This document shows positions 44,866 to 52,977 of a stretch of 64,000 bases of DNA, in pieces. The notes under the pieces are model-generated. The model searched no databases. It saw only the letters and a program-made list of their open reading frames with translations, and was not told where the DNA came from. The first letter of the stretch is position 1, and every line of letters starts with the position of its first letter. Origin of the DNA: Clostridiales bacterium. GTDB taxonomy: Bacteria > Bacillota > Clostridia > Oscillospirales > Oscillospiraceae. Location: assembly GCA_004557075.1 (NCBI GenBank), contig SFEX01000003.1, positions 62,001 through 126,000 on the forward strand. The letters run 5' to 3'. The translations under genes were made by a program, and so were the position numbers.

Positions 44866-44889
44866 AAAAAAACTGCTGAAAAATCAGCA
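44866..44889 (-). terminator. Riboswitch expression-platform terminator
   Basis: On the minus strand CTGCTGA-TTT-TCAGCAG (44883-44889 with 44873-44879) is followed by seven T (44866-44872), 8 bp before the ribosome site of the symporter. Glycine binding upstream presumably decides whether it forms. Confidence 0.82.
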
Positions 44890-44919
44890 GCTCCGGAGAC
44901 GTATAGAAAACACATTAAA

Positions 44920-45010
44920 ATTTATGCTTTCTCTGTCCTTTTGCCTGAGAGATTCGGCTTTCACCTTACACCTTCGGCACCCTTTCGGGATTCTCCAGAG
45001 CATCCTCCGC
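44920..45010 (-). promoter_or_regulatory. Glycine riboswitch (one aptamer)
   Basis: The minus strand shows the conserved glycine aptamer blocks in order: GCTCTGGAGA, GGGTGCCGAAGGTG, then AATCTCTCAGGCAAAAGG and ACAGAG, with a closing P1 stem (CTCTG/CAGAG). Only one full aptamer is seen. A GAGGCGGAGG/CCGCAGAAACCTC segment just upstream (to about 45050) may be the remnant ghost aptamer typical of singlets. Followed by a terminator and the AGCS symporter. Confidence 0.9.
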
Positions 45011-45057
45011 CTCCAGTCTCTTGCGATTCTTGAGGTTTCTGCGGATTTAACGTGCTA

Positions 45058-45086
45058 AGATTAGCATACTAATTATATAATGTCAA
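45058..45086 (-). promoter_or_regulatory. Promoter of the glycine riboswitch-symporter unit
   Basis: On the minus strand TTGACA (45081-45086) and TAATCT (45058-45063) are exactly 17 bp apart, just upstream of the aptamer. Confidence 0.75.
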
Positions 45087-45205
45087 TAGGATAACCCTGT
45101 TATTTTTCAAACTATTATAACGGATACATTTAATAGTTCGTTAACACAAAAGGCATCTGCATATACTACAATTATATTATTACATTCCGGAAAGGACATC
45201 TGATA

Positions 45206-46075
45206 ATGAAAAAGACTATTTCTCTTATACTTGCAGTCCTGATGCTTGGAAGCTGCTTCTGCTTTGCCGACAGCATCGAGGACAGCCGCGTCGTAATCGG
45301 CGCAGATCTGGACGAGGAGGAGATTGCTTACGTTTACAGCGTTTTCGGTATAGAGCGCAACGACGTAAAGGAGCTGACCGTTACAAACGCCGACGAGCGC
45401 GAATATCTTGAGGGCATCGTTGACAACAGTCTCATCGGCTCAAAGTCCATCTCCTGCATCTACATCGAAGCGCTTGACGAGGGCGAGGGTCTTGATGTCT
45501 CGGTCAAGAACATCTCCTGGTGTACCCCCGACATGTATATGAACGCCATGGTAACCGCCGGCATCACCGACGCAAACGTCAGTATAGCCGCTCCCTTTAA
45601 CGTATCCGGCACCGCGGCGCTCACAGGCATATACAAAGCCTACGAGGATATCACCGGCAAAAAGCTCGATGAGGACGCAAAGCTTGTCGGCACTCAGGAG
45701 CTTGCCATAACGGCAGAGCTCGCCGACGAGATCGGCAGCGCAGACTCCACCGCGATAGTCAACGAGCTCAAGCTCATGCTCGACGAGACCAAGGACATGA
45801 CAGACGACGAGCTGCGCGAGCAGATCAAGGACATCGCCGATGAATACGACGTAACCCTCTCCGACAGTCAGATCGACCAGCTCATCACGCTGTGCCGCTC
45901 CATGGAAAAGCTCGATATCGACGCGCTCAAGCAGAAGGTCGAGGAAGTGCAGCAGTACCTCCAGGACATCGTCAAAAAGCACGGCGAGATAAAGCAGTTC
46001 CTCTCCAACGTTGCTGATACCGTTACGGAGTTTGTCAACAAGGTCATTGATTTCTTCAAAGGTATATTCGGCTAA
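45206..46075 (+). CDS. DUF1002 family exported protein (YpuA-like)
   Basis: 289 residues with a signal peptide (MKKTISLILAVLMLGSCFCF, cut near FA-DS at about 22). The DUF1002 region spans about 25-225: RVVIGADLDEEEIAYVYSVF, VTNADEREYLEG, NISWCTPDMYMNAMVTAGI and AAPFNVSGTAALTGIYKAYE. The C-terminus is helical and charged. Role unknown; exported. SD GGAAAGGAC. Stands alone with its terminator. Confidence 0.88.
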   Translation: MKKTISLILAVLMLGSCFCFADSIEDSRVVIGADLDEEEIAYVYSVFGIERNDVKELTVTNADEREYLEGIVDNSLIGSKSISCIYIEALDEGEGLDVSVKNISWCTPDMYMNAMVTAGITDANVSIAAPFNVSGTAALTGIYKAYEDITGKKLDEDAKLVGTQELAITAELADEIGSADSTAIVNELKLMLDETKDMTDDELREQIKDIADEYDVTLSDSQIDQLITLCRSMEKLDIDALKQKVEEVQQYLQDIVKKHGEIKQFLSNVADTVTEFVNKVIDFFKGIFG

Positions 46076-46090
46076 GGAACAATAGGAAGT

Positions 46091-46122
46091 AAAAATTCCC
46101 GACTCATTGTCGGGAATTTTTT
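46091..46122. terminator. Bidirectional terminator
   Basis: AAAAATTCCCGAC (46091-46103) pairs with GTCGGGAATTTTT (46109-46121), loop TCATT, between the convergent DUF1002 and rsmG genes. Confidence 0.85.
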
Positions 46123-46128
46123 ATGTCA

Positions 46129-46830
46129 TTACAGCGGTTTCTTTTTGATCTGAGCCCATTTGCGCGGATACATCGGGTGCGTGGGCTTTACCTTGTCTAT
46201 TATCACAGCCGCATGGCTTATATCCGTGCCAGGCACGGTGTATATCGCGATATCCCGAAGCTCTGCCCCCAAGATACGCATCGCGCTCTGCGCCGCGGAT
46301 ACCTCCTGTGCGCAATCAGGCCCTTTCATCGCTATAAACACGCCGCCGACCTTCAAAAACGGCAGGCACAGCTCGCAGAGGGTGTTCAGCCGCGCGACCG
46401 CCCTTGAGACGGCGGCGTCATACGCGCCGCGAAGCTCAGCCGGCGCTTCCTCCGCCCTCGCGTGGATACATTGTGTATCCTCAAATCCGAGCTTCTCGCA
46501 GGTCTCGCGGAGAAAATCCACCCGCTTATTGAGACTGTCGAGCATGGTAAGCTCGATACTCGGCTCGGCGATCTTCAGCGGCAGTCCGGGAAAGCCCGCT
46601 CCCGTGCCGACATCTATGACCTTCTTACCCTTGAAATCGTGCAGCCCAAGCAGAGCGGCACAGTCCAGAAAATGCAGTCTCGCCACGTCCTCCGCCCCGC
46701 TTATGGCCGTCAGGTTCATAACGCGGTTGCGCTCCTCAAGGTATTCGTAATATATCCTATACCGCTCGGCTGCGCGCTCATCCGGCGCAATGCCGAGCTG
46801 CGCAAAGCCGCGGCTTACTATCTCTTCCAT
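46129..46830 (-). CDS. rsmG: 16S rRNA (guanine(527)-N7)-methyltransferase
   Basis: 233-residue SAM-dependent methyltransferase of the 530 loop of 16S rRNA. Family blocks: YYEYLEERNRVMNLTAI, HFLDCAALL, the SAM loop VIDVGTGAGFPGLPLKI, LLDSLNKRVDFLRE (here MLDSLNKRVDF), HARAEEAP and SRAVARLNTLCELCLPFLKVGG. Elsewhere often next to mnmG or parA; here isolated. Loss in other species gives low-level streptomycin resistance. Confidence 0.96.
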   Translation of the reverse strand: MEEIVSRGFAQLGIAPDERAAERYRIYYEYLEERNRVMNLTAISGAEDVARLHFLDCAALLGLHDFKGKKVIDVGTGAGFPGLPLKIAEPSIELTMLDSLNKRVDFLRETCEKLGFEDTQCIHARAEEAPAELRGAYDAAVSRAVARLNTLCELCLPFLKVGGVFIAMKGPDCAQEVSAAQSAMRILGAELRDIAIYTVPGTDISHAAVIIDKVKPTHPMYPRKWAQIKKKPL

Positions 46831-46853
46831 ATTTCCTCCGACTTACATATAGA

Positions 46854-46881
46854 AAAATGAGCTGATTACTCAGCTCATTTT
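46854..46881 (-). terminator. Terminator after the SleB-like hydrolase
   Basis: A 12-bp stem (46854-46865 with 46870-46881, AAAATGAGCTGA arms) with loop TTAC lies 25 bp past the hydrolase stop. Confidence 0.85.
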
Positions 46882-46905
46882 AACATATTCTTTTGAGATT
46901 TACAA

Positions 46906-47751
46906 TCAGGCAAAGAAGTTGTGGTCGCCTATGCTCATGAGCCATGTCGTAGAGCTGCCCATACCGCTGCCCCAATATCTTCCCACCTGGAAAAACAGCG
47001 CGTCGCCTACGGTATTATAACCCTCGTACACAAGCTTTGCGCAGACAACGCTTATATCATACGGCTCGCCGTAGACTACACCGTTAGCGGCGGGGGCAAA
47101 CTGCCCCGGCTGGAAAATAACTTCCTTGAGCGTATCGGCAAAGCGGCTGCTGTCAATGCGGTTGAGAATTACATTTCCCACTCCGATCTGACCCGCAACG
47201 GGCTGATTGCCGGATTCCCAAGTTATGATCCTGCTCATCCAATAGATGTCGTCTTCGTTATAGTATTCGTCTCCGCTCTGTAAGAGCCTCTCGTTTGCCG
47301 TGCTTAAATCGTATGCTCCGAGTTCCTCATTCCACGATAAGCCGAGCGTGAATATCTTCGTCACAGCCTCCATGGGAATAATAAACGAGCCTTCGACCTC
47401 CATATAACCGTCGGGCAGGTAAAGATATCTTCCGTTTGCACTCATATACTGATCTGAGCTGCAAGCTTCGATGACAATACCGCCGAGCCGGACGGTCAGT
47501 GTATTTATCTCATTGTCATAGTGGGTATCGATATCGTACCCCAAAACGGCGCTTATGGCTTCCAAGGAGACATAGGTATTTTCCCCCACTACATAGCCGC
47601 GGCATGAGAGAAGGCCGTCAACGTACACGGGGGTCTCAACATAGCCGACGCCGTTGTCAGTTTCCTCCGCAAATGCAGAGCAGCAGAGGAACACACACAG
47701 CAAACAGATAACGAATACGAGTGTGATACTGTACTTTTTGATTCTACTCAT
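46906..47751 (-). CDS. Cell wall hydrolase, SleB/CwlJ family
   Basis: 281 residues from the ATG at 47751 (SD AGGAG). Signal peptide to about residue 28 (ending SAFA). Residues about 35-150 look like a copper-amine-oxidase N-like/stalk domain (YVSLEAISAVLGYDI, INTLTVRLGG), and the C-terminal part is Hydrolase_2: YWMSRIITWESGNQPVAGQI with the catalytic Glu, GVGNVILNRIDSSRFADTLK and FQPGQFAP. Such enzymes open spore cortex or wall peptidoglycan at germination. Its upstream region has a 14-bp inverted repeat. Confidence 0.88.
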   Translation of the reverse strand: MSRIKKYSITLVFVICLLCVFLCCSAFAEETDNGVGYVETPVYVDGLLSCRGYVVGENTYVSLEAISAVLGYDIDTHYDNEINTLTVRLGGIVIEACSSDQYMSANGRYLYLPDGYMEVEGSFIIPMEAVTKIFTLGLSWNEELGAYDLSTANERLLQSGDEYYNEDDIYWMSRIITWESGNQPVAGQIGVGNVILNRIDSSRFADTLKEVIFQPGQFAPAANGVVYGEPYDISVVCAKLVYEGYNTVGDALFFQVGRYWGSGMGSSTTWLMSIGDHNFFA

Positions 47752-47851
47752 ATAACGCTCCTGTAAAAATAATTCATTCGGCAAAACACCGAACGTTTGC
47801 CCTATTACTATCAGGCATATTAATTATAGCGGAGCATTTATGAGCCGGTAA

Positions 47852-47901
47852 ATAGCAATATTGCACAAACAAACTCGTGTCGATTTATGCAATATTGCTA
47901 T
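47852..47901. repeat. 14-bp inverted repeat upstream of the SleB-like gene
   Basis: ATAGCAATATTGCA (47852-47865) and TGCAATATTGCTAT (47888-47901) are perfect complements separated by 22 bp, with no T-run. Each arm is itself nearly palindromic (GCAATATTGC), so it may be two binding sites for one regulator. The surrounding 47752-48105 gap is A+T-rich and shows no credible gene. Confidence 0.65.
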
Positions 47902-48105
47902 ATATTTGCTTCAAACCGCAAGATTTTGAGTTATTTCAGGCTCTCAACACAGCATTTTGTGGCTTCAGCAAGTTGCACAAAAGTTTAAATTCGACGTCAT
48001 TTTGCAAAAAAACTGTAAAAAATATTACAAACAATAATCATGTGTATAACATTATGTAAATCATTTTTGTTATGAAATAATGTTATGTAAACCAATTCGC
48101 CGTTT

Positions 48106-48348
48106 TTATATGCAGTTTTTGAGTGCCTTCGCAAGCTGATCCGGGCAGGATGTGGGCTTCAGGCCGCAGCGTATACCCTCCATTTTTTCAATGGCATCCT
48201 GTACGGTCATCCCCACCAGAAGTCTTGAAATACCTTTCAAATTGCCGCTGCATCCGCCTGTGACCTCCACTTTTTCAATGCGCCCGTCTTCGACATCTAT
48301 CTCCATAAGTCGGGAGCAAACACCCTTTGGTCTATATGTGATATGCAT
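48106..48348 (-). CDS. TIGR03905 family TSCPD domain protein
   Basis: 80-residue soluble protein named for the motif TSCPDQLA seen at residues 66-73. The remainder follows the family: ITYRPKGVCSRLMEIDV, VTGGCSGNLKGISRLLVGM, and GIRCGLKPTSCPDQ. The domain is shared with the end of some class II ribonucleotide reductases; the free form has no known function. Cys pairs suggest metal or thiol function. Copies of TTATGTAAAC lie on both flanks. Confidence 0.92.
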   Translation of the reverse strand: MHITYRPKGVCSRLMEIDVEDGRIEKVEVTGGCSGNLKGISRLLVGMTVQDAIEKMEGIRCGLKPTSCPDQLAKALKNCI

Positions 48349-48512
48349 TTTTTTACCTCATTTCTGAATATTCTTAGGTTTACATAATTCTTCTCTTCCG
48401 GGTATCGGACAAGACTGTATAACATATATAAGCTACCATAGCTTCCGACATAAGTACAGAAATATTTTTGATTTTTCGGAAATATACTTATCTGAACGGA
48501 GGCGAGGACAAG

Positions 48513-49466
48513 TTGAAGAAGCTCAAGCTGATAACATTGGGGGTGCTTGCCGCACTGTGCCTGTATCTATTCACGCTGTATCTCGGCAGCGACAGCCGCA
48601 GTGTTTTCGTAAACACTATGTCGCTTAAAAGCCCCGAGACAGATCAGACCTACCCTACGGACACGCCGCTTGACTCCCACACGCCAGCCGAGACAGAGCC
48701 CCCGGTCAGGCCGACGATAGTGCCTACCACGATATCCGGCGGGCTTGTAATAAAAAACTCCTCCGACTATACCGTGAACGCCGAGGAGCTTTTAAGCCAG
48801 GGCTGCCCTATCACCCTTGAGGCCGGAGTGCCGCAGATACTCATAATCCACACTCACTCCAGCGAGGCATACTCCCCCGCCGGACTTGACAAATATGAAG
48901 ATCTGGGCACAAACCGCACTCTTGATACTAATTATAATGTAATAAGAATAGGCAACGAGCTTACGGAGATATTCCAGAGCTACGGTCTGAATGTTATCCA
49001 CGATACGGGAGTGTACGATTATCCCAGCTACACCGGTTCATATAATAGAAGCTGCGAAGCCATTGAAAAGTACCTTGCCGAAAATCCCAGCATACAGATA
49101 GTCATCGACCTGCACAGAGACGCGCTTTGCTCGGACGAGATAACCTACAAGACGCAGGCCGATGAGGACGGCGTCTGCGCCTCCCAGATCATGATACTCG
49201 TCGGAAGCGACGCAAGCGGCCTTGAGCACCCTGACTGGCAGCAGAATCTGCGTCTGGCACTTTACCTGCAAAACGCAGTGTACAGCAAATACCCAAGTCT
49301 TATGCGCCCGGTGCAGCTCGTATCGTATAGGTATAATCAGCATCTTACCCACGGCTCCATGATCTTAGAGGTCGGCAGTAACGGCAACACCTTGCAGGAG
49401 GCGCTTGCCGCCATAAGGCTTTTCGGGAACACCGCCGGCCCCTCGCTGGCAGAGCTTGTAAGATAA
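48513..49466 (+). CDS. spoIIP: Stage II sporulation protein P
   Basis: 317 residues. Peptidoglycan amidase/endopeptidase that, with SpoIID and SpoIIM, drives engulfment of the forespore. I chose the TTG at 48513 because GGAGG lies ten bases upstream; the frame extends to a TTG at 48468. One N-terminal span (LKLITLGVLAALCLYLFTLY), a Pro/Thr-rich linker, then the catalytic domain: QILIIHTHSSEAYSP, DLGTNRTLDTNYNVIRIGNEL, YDYPSYTGSYNRS, VIDLHRDAL and SMILEVGSNGNTLQEAL, which hold the zinc-binding His and Glu. Confidence 0.95.
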   Translation: MKKLKLITLGVLAALCLYLFTLYLGSDSRSVFVNTMSLKSPETDQTYPTDTPLDSHTPAETEPPVRPTIVPTTISGGLVIKNSSDYTVNAEELLSQGCPITLEAGVPQILIIHTHSSEAYSPAGLDKYEDLGTNRTLDTNYNVIRIGNELTEIFQSYGLNVIHDTGVYDYPSYTGSYNRSCEAIEKYLAENPSIQIVIDLHRDALCSDEITYKTQADEDGVCASQIMILVGSDASGLEHPDWQQNLRLALYLQNAVYSKYPSLMRPVQLVSYRYNQHLTHGSMILEVGSNGNTLQEALAAIRLFGNTAGPSLAELVR

Positions 49467-49492
49467 CAGTATGATAAATATAGCATATCTAA

Positions 49493-49529
49493 AAAGCTTA
49501 CCGTCTGCACTGCACAGACGGTAAGCTTT
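49493..49529. terminator. Bidirectional terminator
   Basis: A 15-bp perfect stem (49493-49507 with 49515-49529, AAAGCTTACCGTCTG arms) lies between the convergent spoIIP and NlpC/P60 genes. Confidence 0.85.
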
Positions 49530-49541
49530 CAATTCTATTAG

Positions 49542-51062
49542 CTATATGATTCTCTTTGCTCCGGTGTAGTGGTTTATGTAGTAGCTGGAGCCTTCAAGCG
49601 CTGTTATGCACACGCAGCCCTTGCCGGAGGAAGCATGGATAAAGTATCCGTCGCCTATATACATACCGACATGGCCGATGGGATCAACGCTGTCGGAGAA
49701 GAACACGAGGTCGCCCGGCTGGAGCTGGCTCTTTGACACGGACACACCGTTATTGGCGTACTGGAGGCTCGCTCTGCGCTGGAGCTGATAGCCATACTGC
49801 TGATAGACATAGTACACAAAGCCCGAACAGTCAAAGCCCTTGGGTGATGTACCGCCCCAGACGTATGGAGTGCCGAGGTATTCCTTTGCCGTGGCGACGA
49901 TCTGGTCTGCCAGAGCGTTGCTTGTGCCAATCTTTACATAGTCGGCGCTGATATAGCCCTTGAGTCCCTTATATGTGACGGCATACCAGTTGCCGGTCTG
50001 ACCCGTAACGTTTACCTGTATGCCCTTGTTGTAATAGCCAACGACGGAGTAGCTCGTGCCCGGGCCGCTTCTCATGCGGACGCCGTTTCCGCTTATCGTA
50101 CCGATCTTGTCCATGGGCGTTTCGGGGGACGCAACGGACGAGCCTATCTTCACATAGTCCTTTTTTATGTACCCGTACTTGCCGTTTATGCTGACCTCGT
50201 ACCAGCCGTCGTATTCGCCGCTTATCTTGGCCTCGGTTCCCTTGTTATAGCTTCCGACGATAGCGAAATCGGTCGAGGGTCCCATCCTCATTCGGACGGC
50301 GTTTCCGCTGACGCTGCCGCTTTTTGCGCTGCTGTATACATTATCGGGGCTTACGCGTATATAGCTTGCGGAAACATAGCCGACCTTGCCGTTGTAGCCG
50401 GCCTTGTACCAGCCGTCAACCGAGCCGTAAACGGTCATGACAACGCCGTTTGAATAGTAGCCGAGAGTGCTGCTGTTCGTGTTCGGCTGGCTTCTCATGC
50501 GGACGCTGGTGCCGATTATCGCGCCCTTATAGCCGCCTGTCGTGGGAGCGGTCTCTGTGGGCTTTGAGGTTTCACTGCCGCCCTGCGCAGAGGCGGAGAT
50601 CGTCATATAATCCGCGCTGACATAGCCGGTCTTGCTGCTGTAGGACACGGCGTACCAGTTGCCTTGCGCGCCCGTTATTTTCATCTGCGTGCCCTTGTCA
50701 TAGGTGCCGACAATGGAATTGGATGTTCCGGCTCCGCTTCTCATGCGGACGTTGCTTCCGCTTATCGTGCCCGTTCCGAAGGAGCCGCTGACCTTATCGG
50801 CGGGGCTGAGGTACTGGGCGGAAGCATAGCCGACGGTATTGTTGTATACGATCTTGCTCCAGCCGTTCGAGGTGGATTGAACAATGACCTCCGCGCCCTT
50901 GGGCATCGTCATGACTATAGACTTATCCGTGCCCGCGCCGCTGCGCATATTAAGCGCCGCCGTTGTCCTTGCGCCGCTGACTCCCGCCGCGGCGGCTGGG
51001 ATAGCAAACAGCGACAGGCTCAGCAATATTGCAAGCACTATACTTATCACTCGTTTTTTCAT
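49542..51062 (-). CDS. SH3b-repeat NlpC/P60 endopeptidase
   Basis: Secreted peptidoglycan hydrolase, 506 residues. Signal peptide to about 26 (ending PAAAA). Five bacterial SH3 repeats (each with (A/V)(L/R)MRSGAGT-like cores, starting near 35, 100, 185, 255 and 330) probably bind the wall. The C-terminal NlpC/P60 domain has catalytic Cys in PKGFDCSGFVYYVYQ, His in PIGHVGMYIGDG and the third residue in YFIHASS, and would cut D-Glu-diaminopimelate links. Strong promoter upstream. Confidence 0.95.
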   Translation of the reverse strand: MKKRVISIVLAILLSLSLFAIPAAAAGVSGARTTAALNMRSGAGTDKSIVMTMPKGAEVIVQSTSNGWSKIVYNNTVGYASAQYLSPADKVSGSFGTGTISGSNVRMRSGAGTSNSIVGTYDKGTQMKITGAQGNWYAVSYSSKTGYVSADYMTISASAQGGSETSKPTETAPTTGGYKGAIIGTSVRMRSQPNTNSSTLGYYSNGVVMTVYGSVDGWYKAGYNGKVGYVSASYIRVSPDNVYSSAKSGSVSGNAVRMRMGPSTDFAIVGSYNKGTEAKISGEYDGWYEVSINGKYGYIKKDYVKIGSSVASPETPMDKIGTISGNGVRMRSGPGTSYSVVGYYNKGIQVNVTGQTGNWYAVTYKGLKGYISADYVKIGTSNALADQIVATAKEYLGTPYVWGGTSPKGFDCSGFVYYVYQQYGYQLQRRASLQYANNGVSVSKSQLQPGDLVFFSDSVDPIGHVGMYIGDGYFIHASSGKGCVCITALEGSSYYINHYTGAKRII

Positions 51063-51108
51063 GTCAAATTCTCCGTAATTTATGCTTAATATGTCAAAAC
51101 GTAATCAA

Positions 51109-51137
51109 ATTGTAACATAAAGGAGGAATTATGTCAA
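51109..51137 (-). promoter_or_regulatory. Promoter of the NlpC/P60 gene
   Basis: On the minus strand TTGACA (51132-51137) and TACAAT (51109-51114) are exactly 17 bp apart. Confidence 0.8.
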
Positions 51138-51259
51138 CATACTATACTTTCCAATTTCTAAATTTGCTGTAAATATTCTATGAATGCAAGGAGATTTTGC
51201 CGAACAACTATATATTGTGTTGTAACAATCATTTTACAAATAGTTATAGTATTTAGAGG

Positions 51260-51288
51260 TTCCATTTTGTCGCTTTATATGCTATACT
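51260..51288 (+). promoter_or_regulatory. Extended -10 promoter of apbE
   Basis: TATACT (51283-51288) is preceded by TGC (TGN extended -10); a weak TTCCAT -35 lies 17 bp upstream. Confidence 0.5.
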
Positions 51289-51331
51289 TAAATATAACAT
51301 TGATTAACTATCATGCCGAGAGGTTAAATAT

Positions 51332-52387
51332 ATGAAGCATAATAGATTTGGCACCAAGCTTATAGCCCTTATCCTATGTGCCGCAATGGCTCTGCCGCTG
51401 TGCGCCTGCTCAAATGATGAGATGAAGCAAAAGCAGATATTCGCGATGGATACCGTCATGACCCTGACCGCTTACGGCAAAAACGCCGACGCGGGGCTTG
51501 ACGGCGCTGCCGGTATCATAAACTCGCTCGACACCATACTCGATCCCGACTCCGACGACAGCTACACAGCTATGCTCAACAGCGCAAACGGCTCGGATGT
51601 TGTCGTCACGCCGCAGGTGGCGGAGATGCTCTCCACTGCGCTGAGCGTATGCAAGCTCTCGGGCGGTGCGCTCGACCTTTCCGTCTACCCCATTTACGAG
51701 GCTTGGGGTGAGTTCAGCCAGGAGACAGGCCGGATACCGGACAGCGACGAGCTGAGCGAGCTTCGGAAAAATCTCAAATTTTCCGAGACGGAGATCACTG
51801 ACTTTGAGGGTGAGAACAACTACTCTGTGCGTATGCCCGCCGGAACGCAGATAAGCTTCGGAGCGGTCGCAAAGGGCTGTGCCTCGAAATGCGCCGTCAA
51901 CGCCATGCGCAAGGCCGGAGTTGAGAGCGGCATAGTCTCTCTCGGCGGCAATGTCCAGACGCTCGGTCAAAAGCCCGACGGTTCAAATTGGACCGTAGCC
52001 GTTGAGGATCCGAAAGACACCGGCTCCTACCTCGGCACTCTCAGCGTGGGCGAGACCGCCGTCGTCACAAGCGGCAACTATCAGCGCTATTTCATCGGCA
52101 GCGACGGCGTTAAGTATCACCACCTGATCGACCCCTCAACGGGCAAGCCCGCCGAAAGCGGCCTTGTTTCCGTCACCATCATATGTGAGGACGGAACTTT
52201 AGCCGACTGCCTGTCCACCGCAATGTTCATTCTCGGCGAGGACTCCGCTCTGAAATACTGGCGCGATAACGGCGGCTTTGACATGATAATGGTCACGGAT
52301 GACAATCGCGTTGTCTGCACCAGTGGGCTTATAGAGGTGTTCACGCTCACAAATAAGACCGATTACACCGTCAGCATGGTGGAGTAA
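51332..52387 (+). CDS. apbE: FAD:protein FMN transferase (ApbE)
   Basis: 351-residue lipoprotein (lipobox PLCAC, Cys about 26) that attaches FMN to Thr of flavoproteins such as RnfD/RnfG and NqrB/NqrC subunits outside the membrane. Family blocks: FAMDTVMTLTAYG, LSGGALDLSVYPIYEAWGEF, ISFGAVAKGCASKCAVNAMR, VSLGGNVQTLGQKPDG and YQRYFIGSDGVKYHHLIDPSTGKP, with the C-terminal TLADCLSTAMFILG. No flavoprotein substrate is encoded close by. Confidence 0.95.
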   Translation: MKHNRFGTKLIALILCAAMALPLCACSNDEMKQKQIFAMDTVMTLTAYGKNADAGLDGAAGIINSLDTILDPDSDDSYTAMLNSANGSDVVVTPQVAEMLSTALSVCKLSGGALDLSVYPIYEAWGEFSQETGRIPDSDELSELRKNLKFSETEITDFEGENNYSVRMPAGTQISFGAVAKGCASKCAVNAMRKAGVESGIVSLGGNVQTLGQKPDGSNWTVAVEDPKDTGSYLGTLSVGETAVVTSGNYQRYFIGSDGVKYHHLIDPSTGKPAESGLVSVTIICEDGTLADCLSTAMFILGEDSALKYWRDNGGFDMIMVTDDNRVVCTSGLIEVFTLTNKTDYTVSMVE

Positions 52388-52475
52388 GGCGCATATTTCC
52401 GCCATGCTCCACCGTCCGTAACAGGGTCACTACTATAGCGATACACACCGACCTCAATGCGAAAGGGAAAAAGTT

Positions 52476-52976
52476 ATGGACAGAGAATTTTTCCGTCAGG
52501 ACGCCCTGACTCTTGCGCCCGCGCTTTTGGGTAAAATACTTGTACGCACGCTGCCCGACGGCAGCGAGATTCGGCTGCGCATAAGCGAGACGGAGGCATA
52601 CTGCGGCACCCAGGATACCGCCTGCCACGCGCATAAGGGCAAAACCGGCCGCAGCAGTATTCTTTGGTGCGACGGCGGCACGATCTACGTATATCTCTGC
52701 TACGGCATGCACAATCTCATGAACATAGTTTCCGGCGCCGAGGGCGACCCTCAGGCAGTGCTTATCCGCTGCTGCGAGGGCTTTGAAGGTCCCGGCAAGC
52801 TTACGAAAGCGCTTCATATCGACCGCAGCTTCAACGGCTCGGATATTTTATCCTGCGATGGACTGCGGCTTGAGGACGACGGCGCTCAGGTTAACATAAC
52901 ATTAGGCAAGCGTGTCGGTATTGCCTATGCGGACGAAGCCGACCGTGAGGCGTTATGGAGATTTAAGCTTATATAA
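52476..52976 (+). CDS. DNA-3-methyladenine glycosylase (AAG/MPG type)
   Basis: 166-residue base-excision enzyme removing alkylated purines. Family blocks: LAPALLGKILVRTLPDG, RISETEAYCGTQDTACHA (catalytic Glu in ETEAY), VYLCYGMHNLMNIV, QAVLIRCCE and GPGKLTKALHID. Shorter than most (about 190-200), with a reduced C-terminus. The recG start is one base past its stop, so the two repair genes are coupled. Confidence 0.93.
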   Translation: MDREFFRQDALTLAPALLGKILVRTLPDGSEIRLRISETEAYCGTQDTACHAHKGKTGRSSILWCDGGTIYVYLCYGMHNLMNIVSGAEGDPQAVLIRCCEGFEGPGKLTKALHIDRSFNGSDILSCDGLRLEDDGAQVNITLGKRVGIAYADEADREALWRFKLI

Positions 52977-52977
52977 T

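Noticed and set aside
47877..48059. 60-codon plus-strand frame upstream of the TSCPD gene
   Set aside because: Starts at GTG inside the inverted repeat, has no ribosome site and reads as A+T-rich random sequence.
49900..51000. Repeated DNA that could be taken for a CRISPR or tandem repeat
   Set aside because: The periodicity comes from five SH3b protein domains of one coding gene; the units are diverged and in frame.
51131..51172. 13-codon frame with a perfect-looking AAAGGAGG
   Set aside because: The apparent ribosome site is the complement of the 17-bp spacer of the strong NlpC/P60 promoter (51109-51137), so it is best explained by chance.
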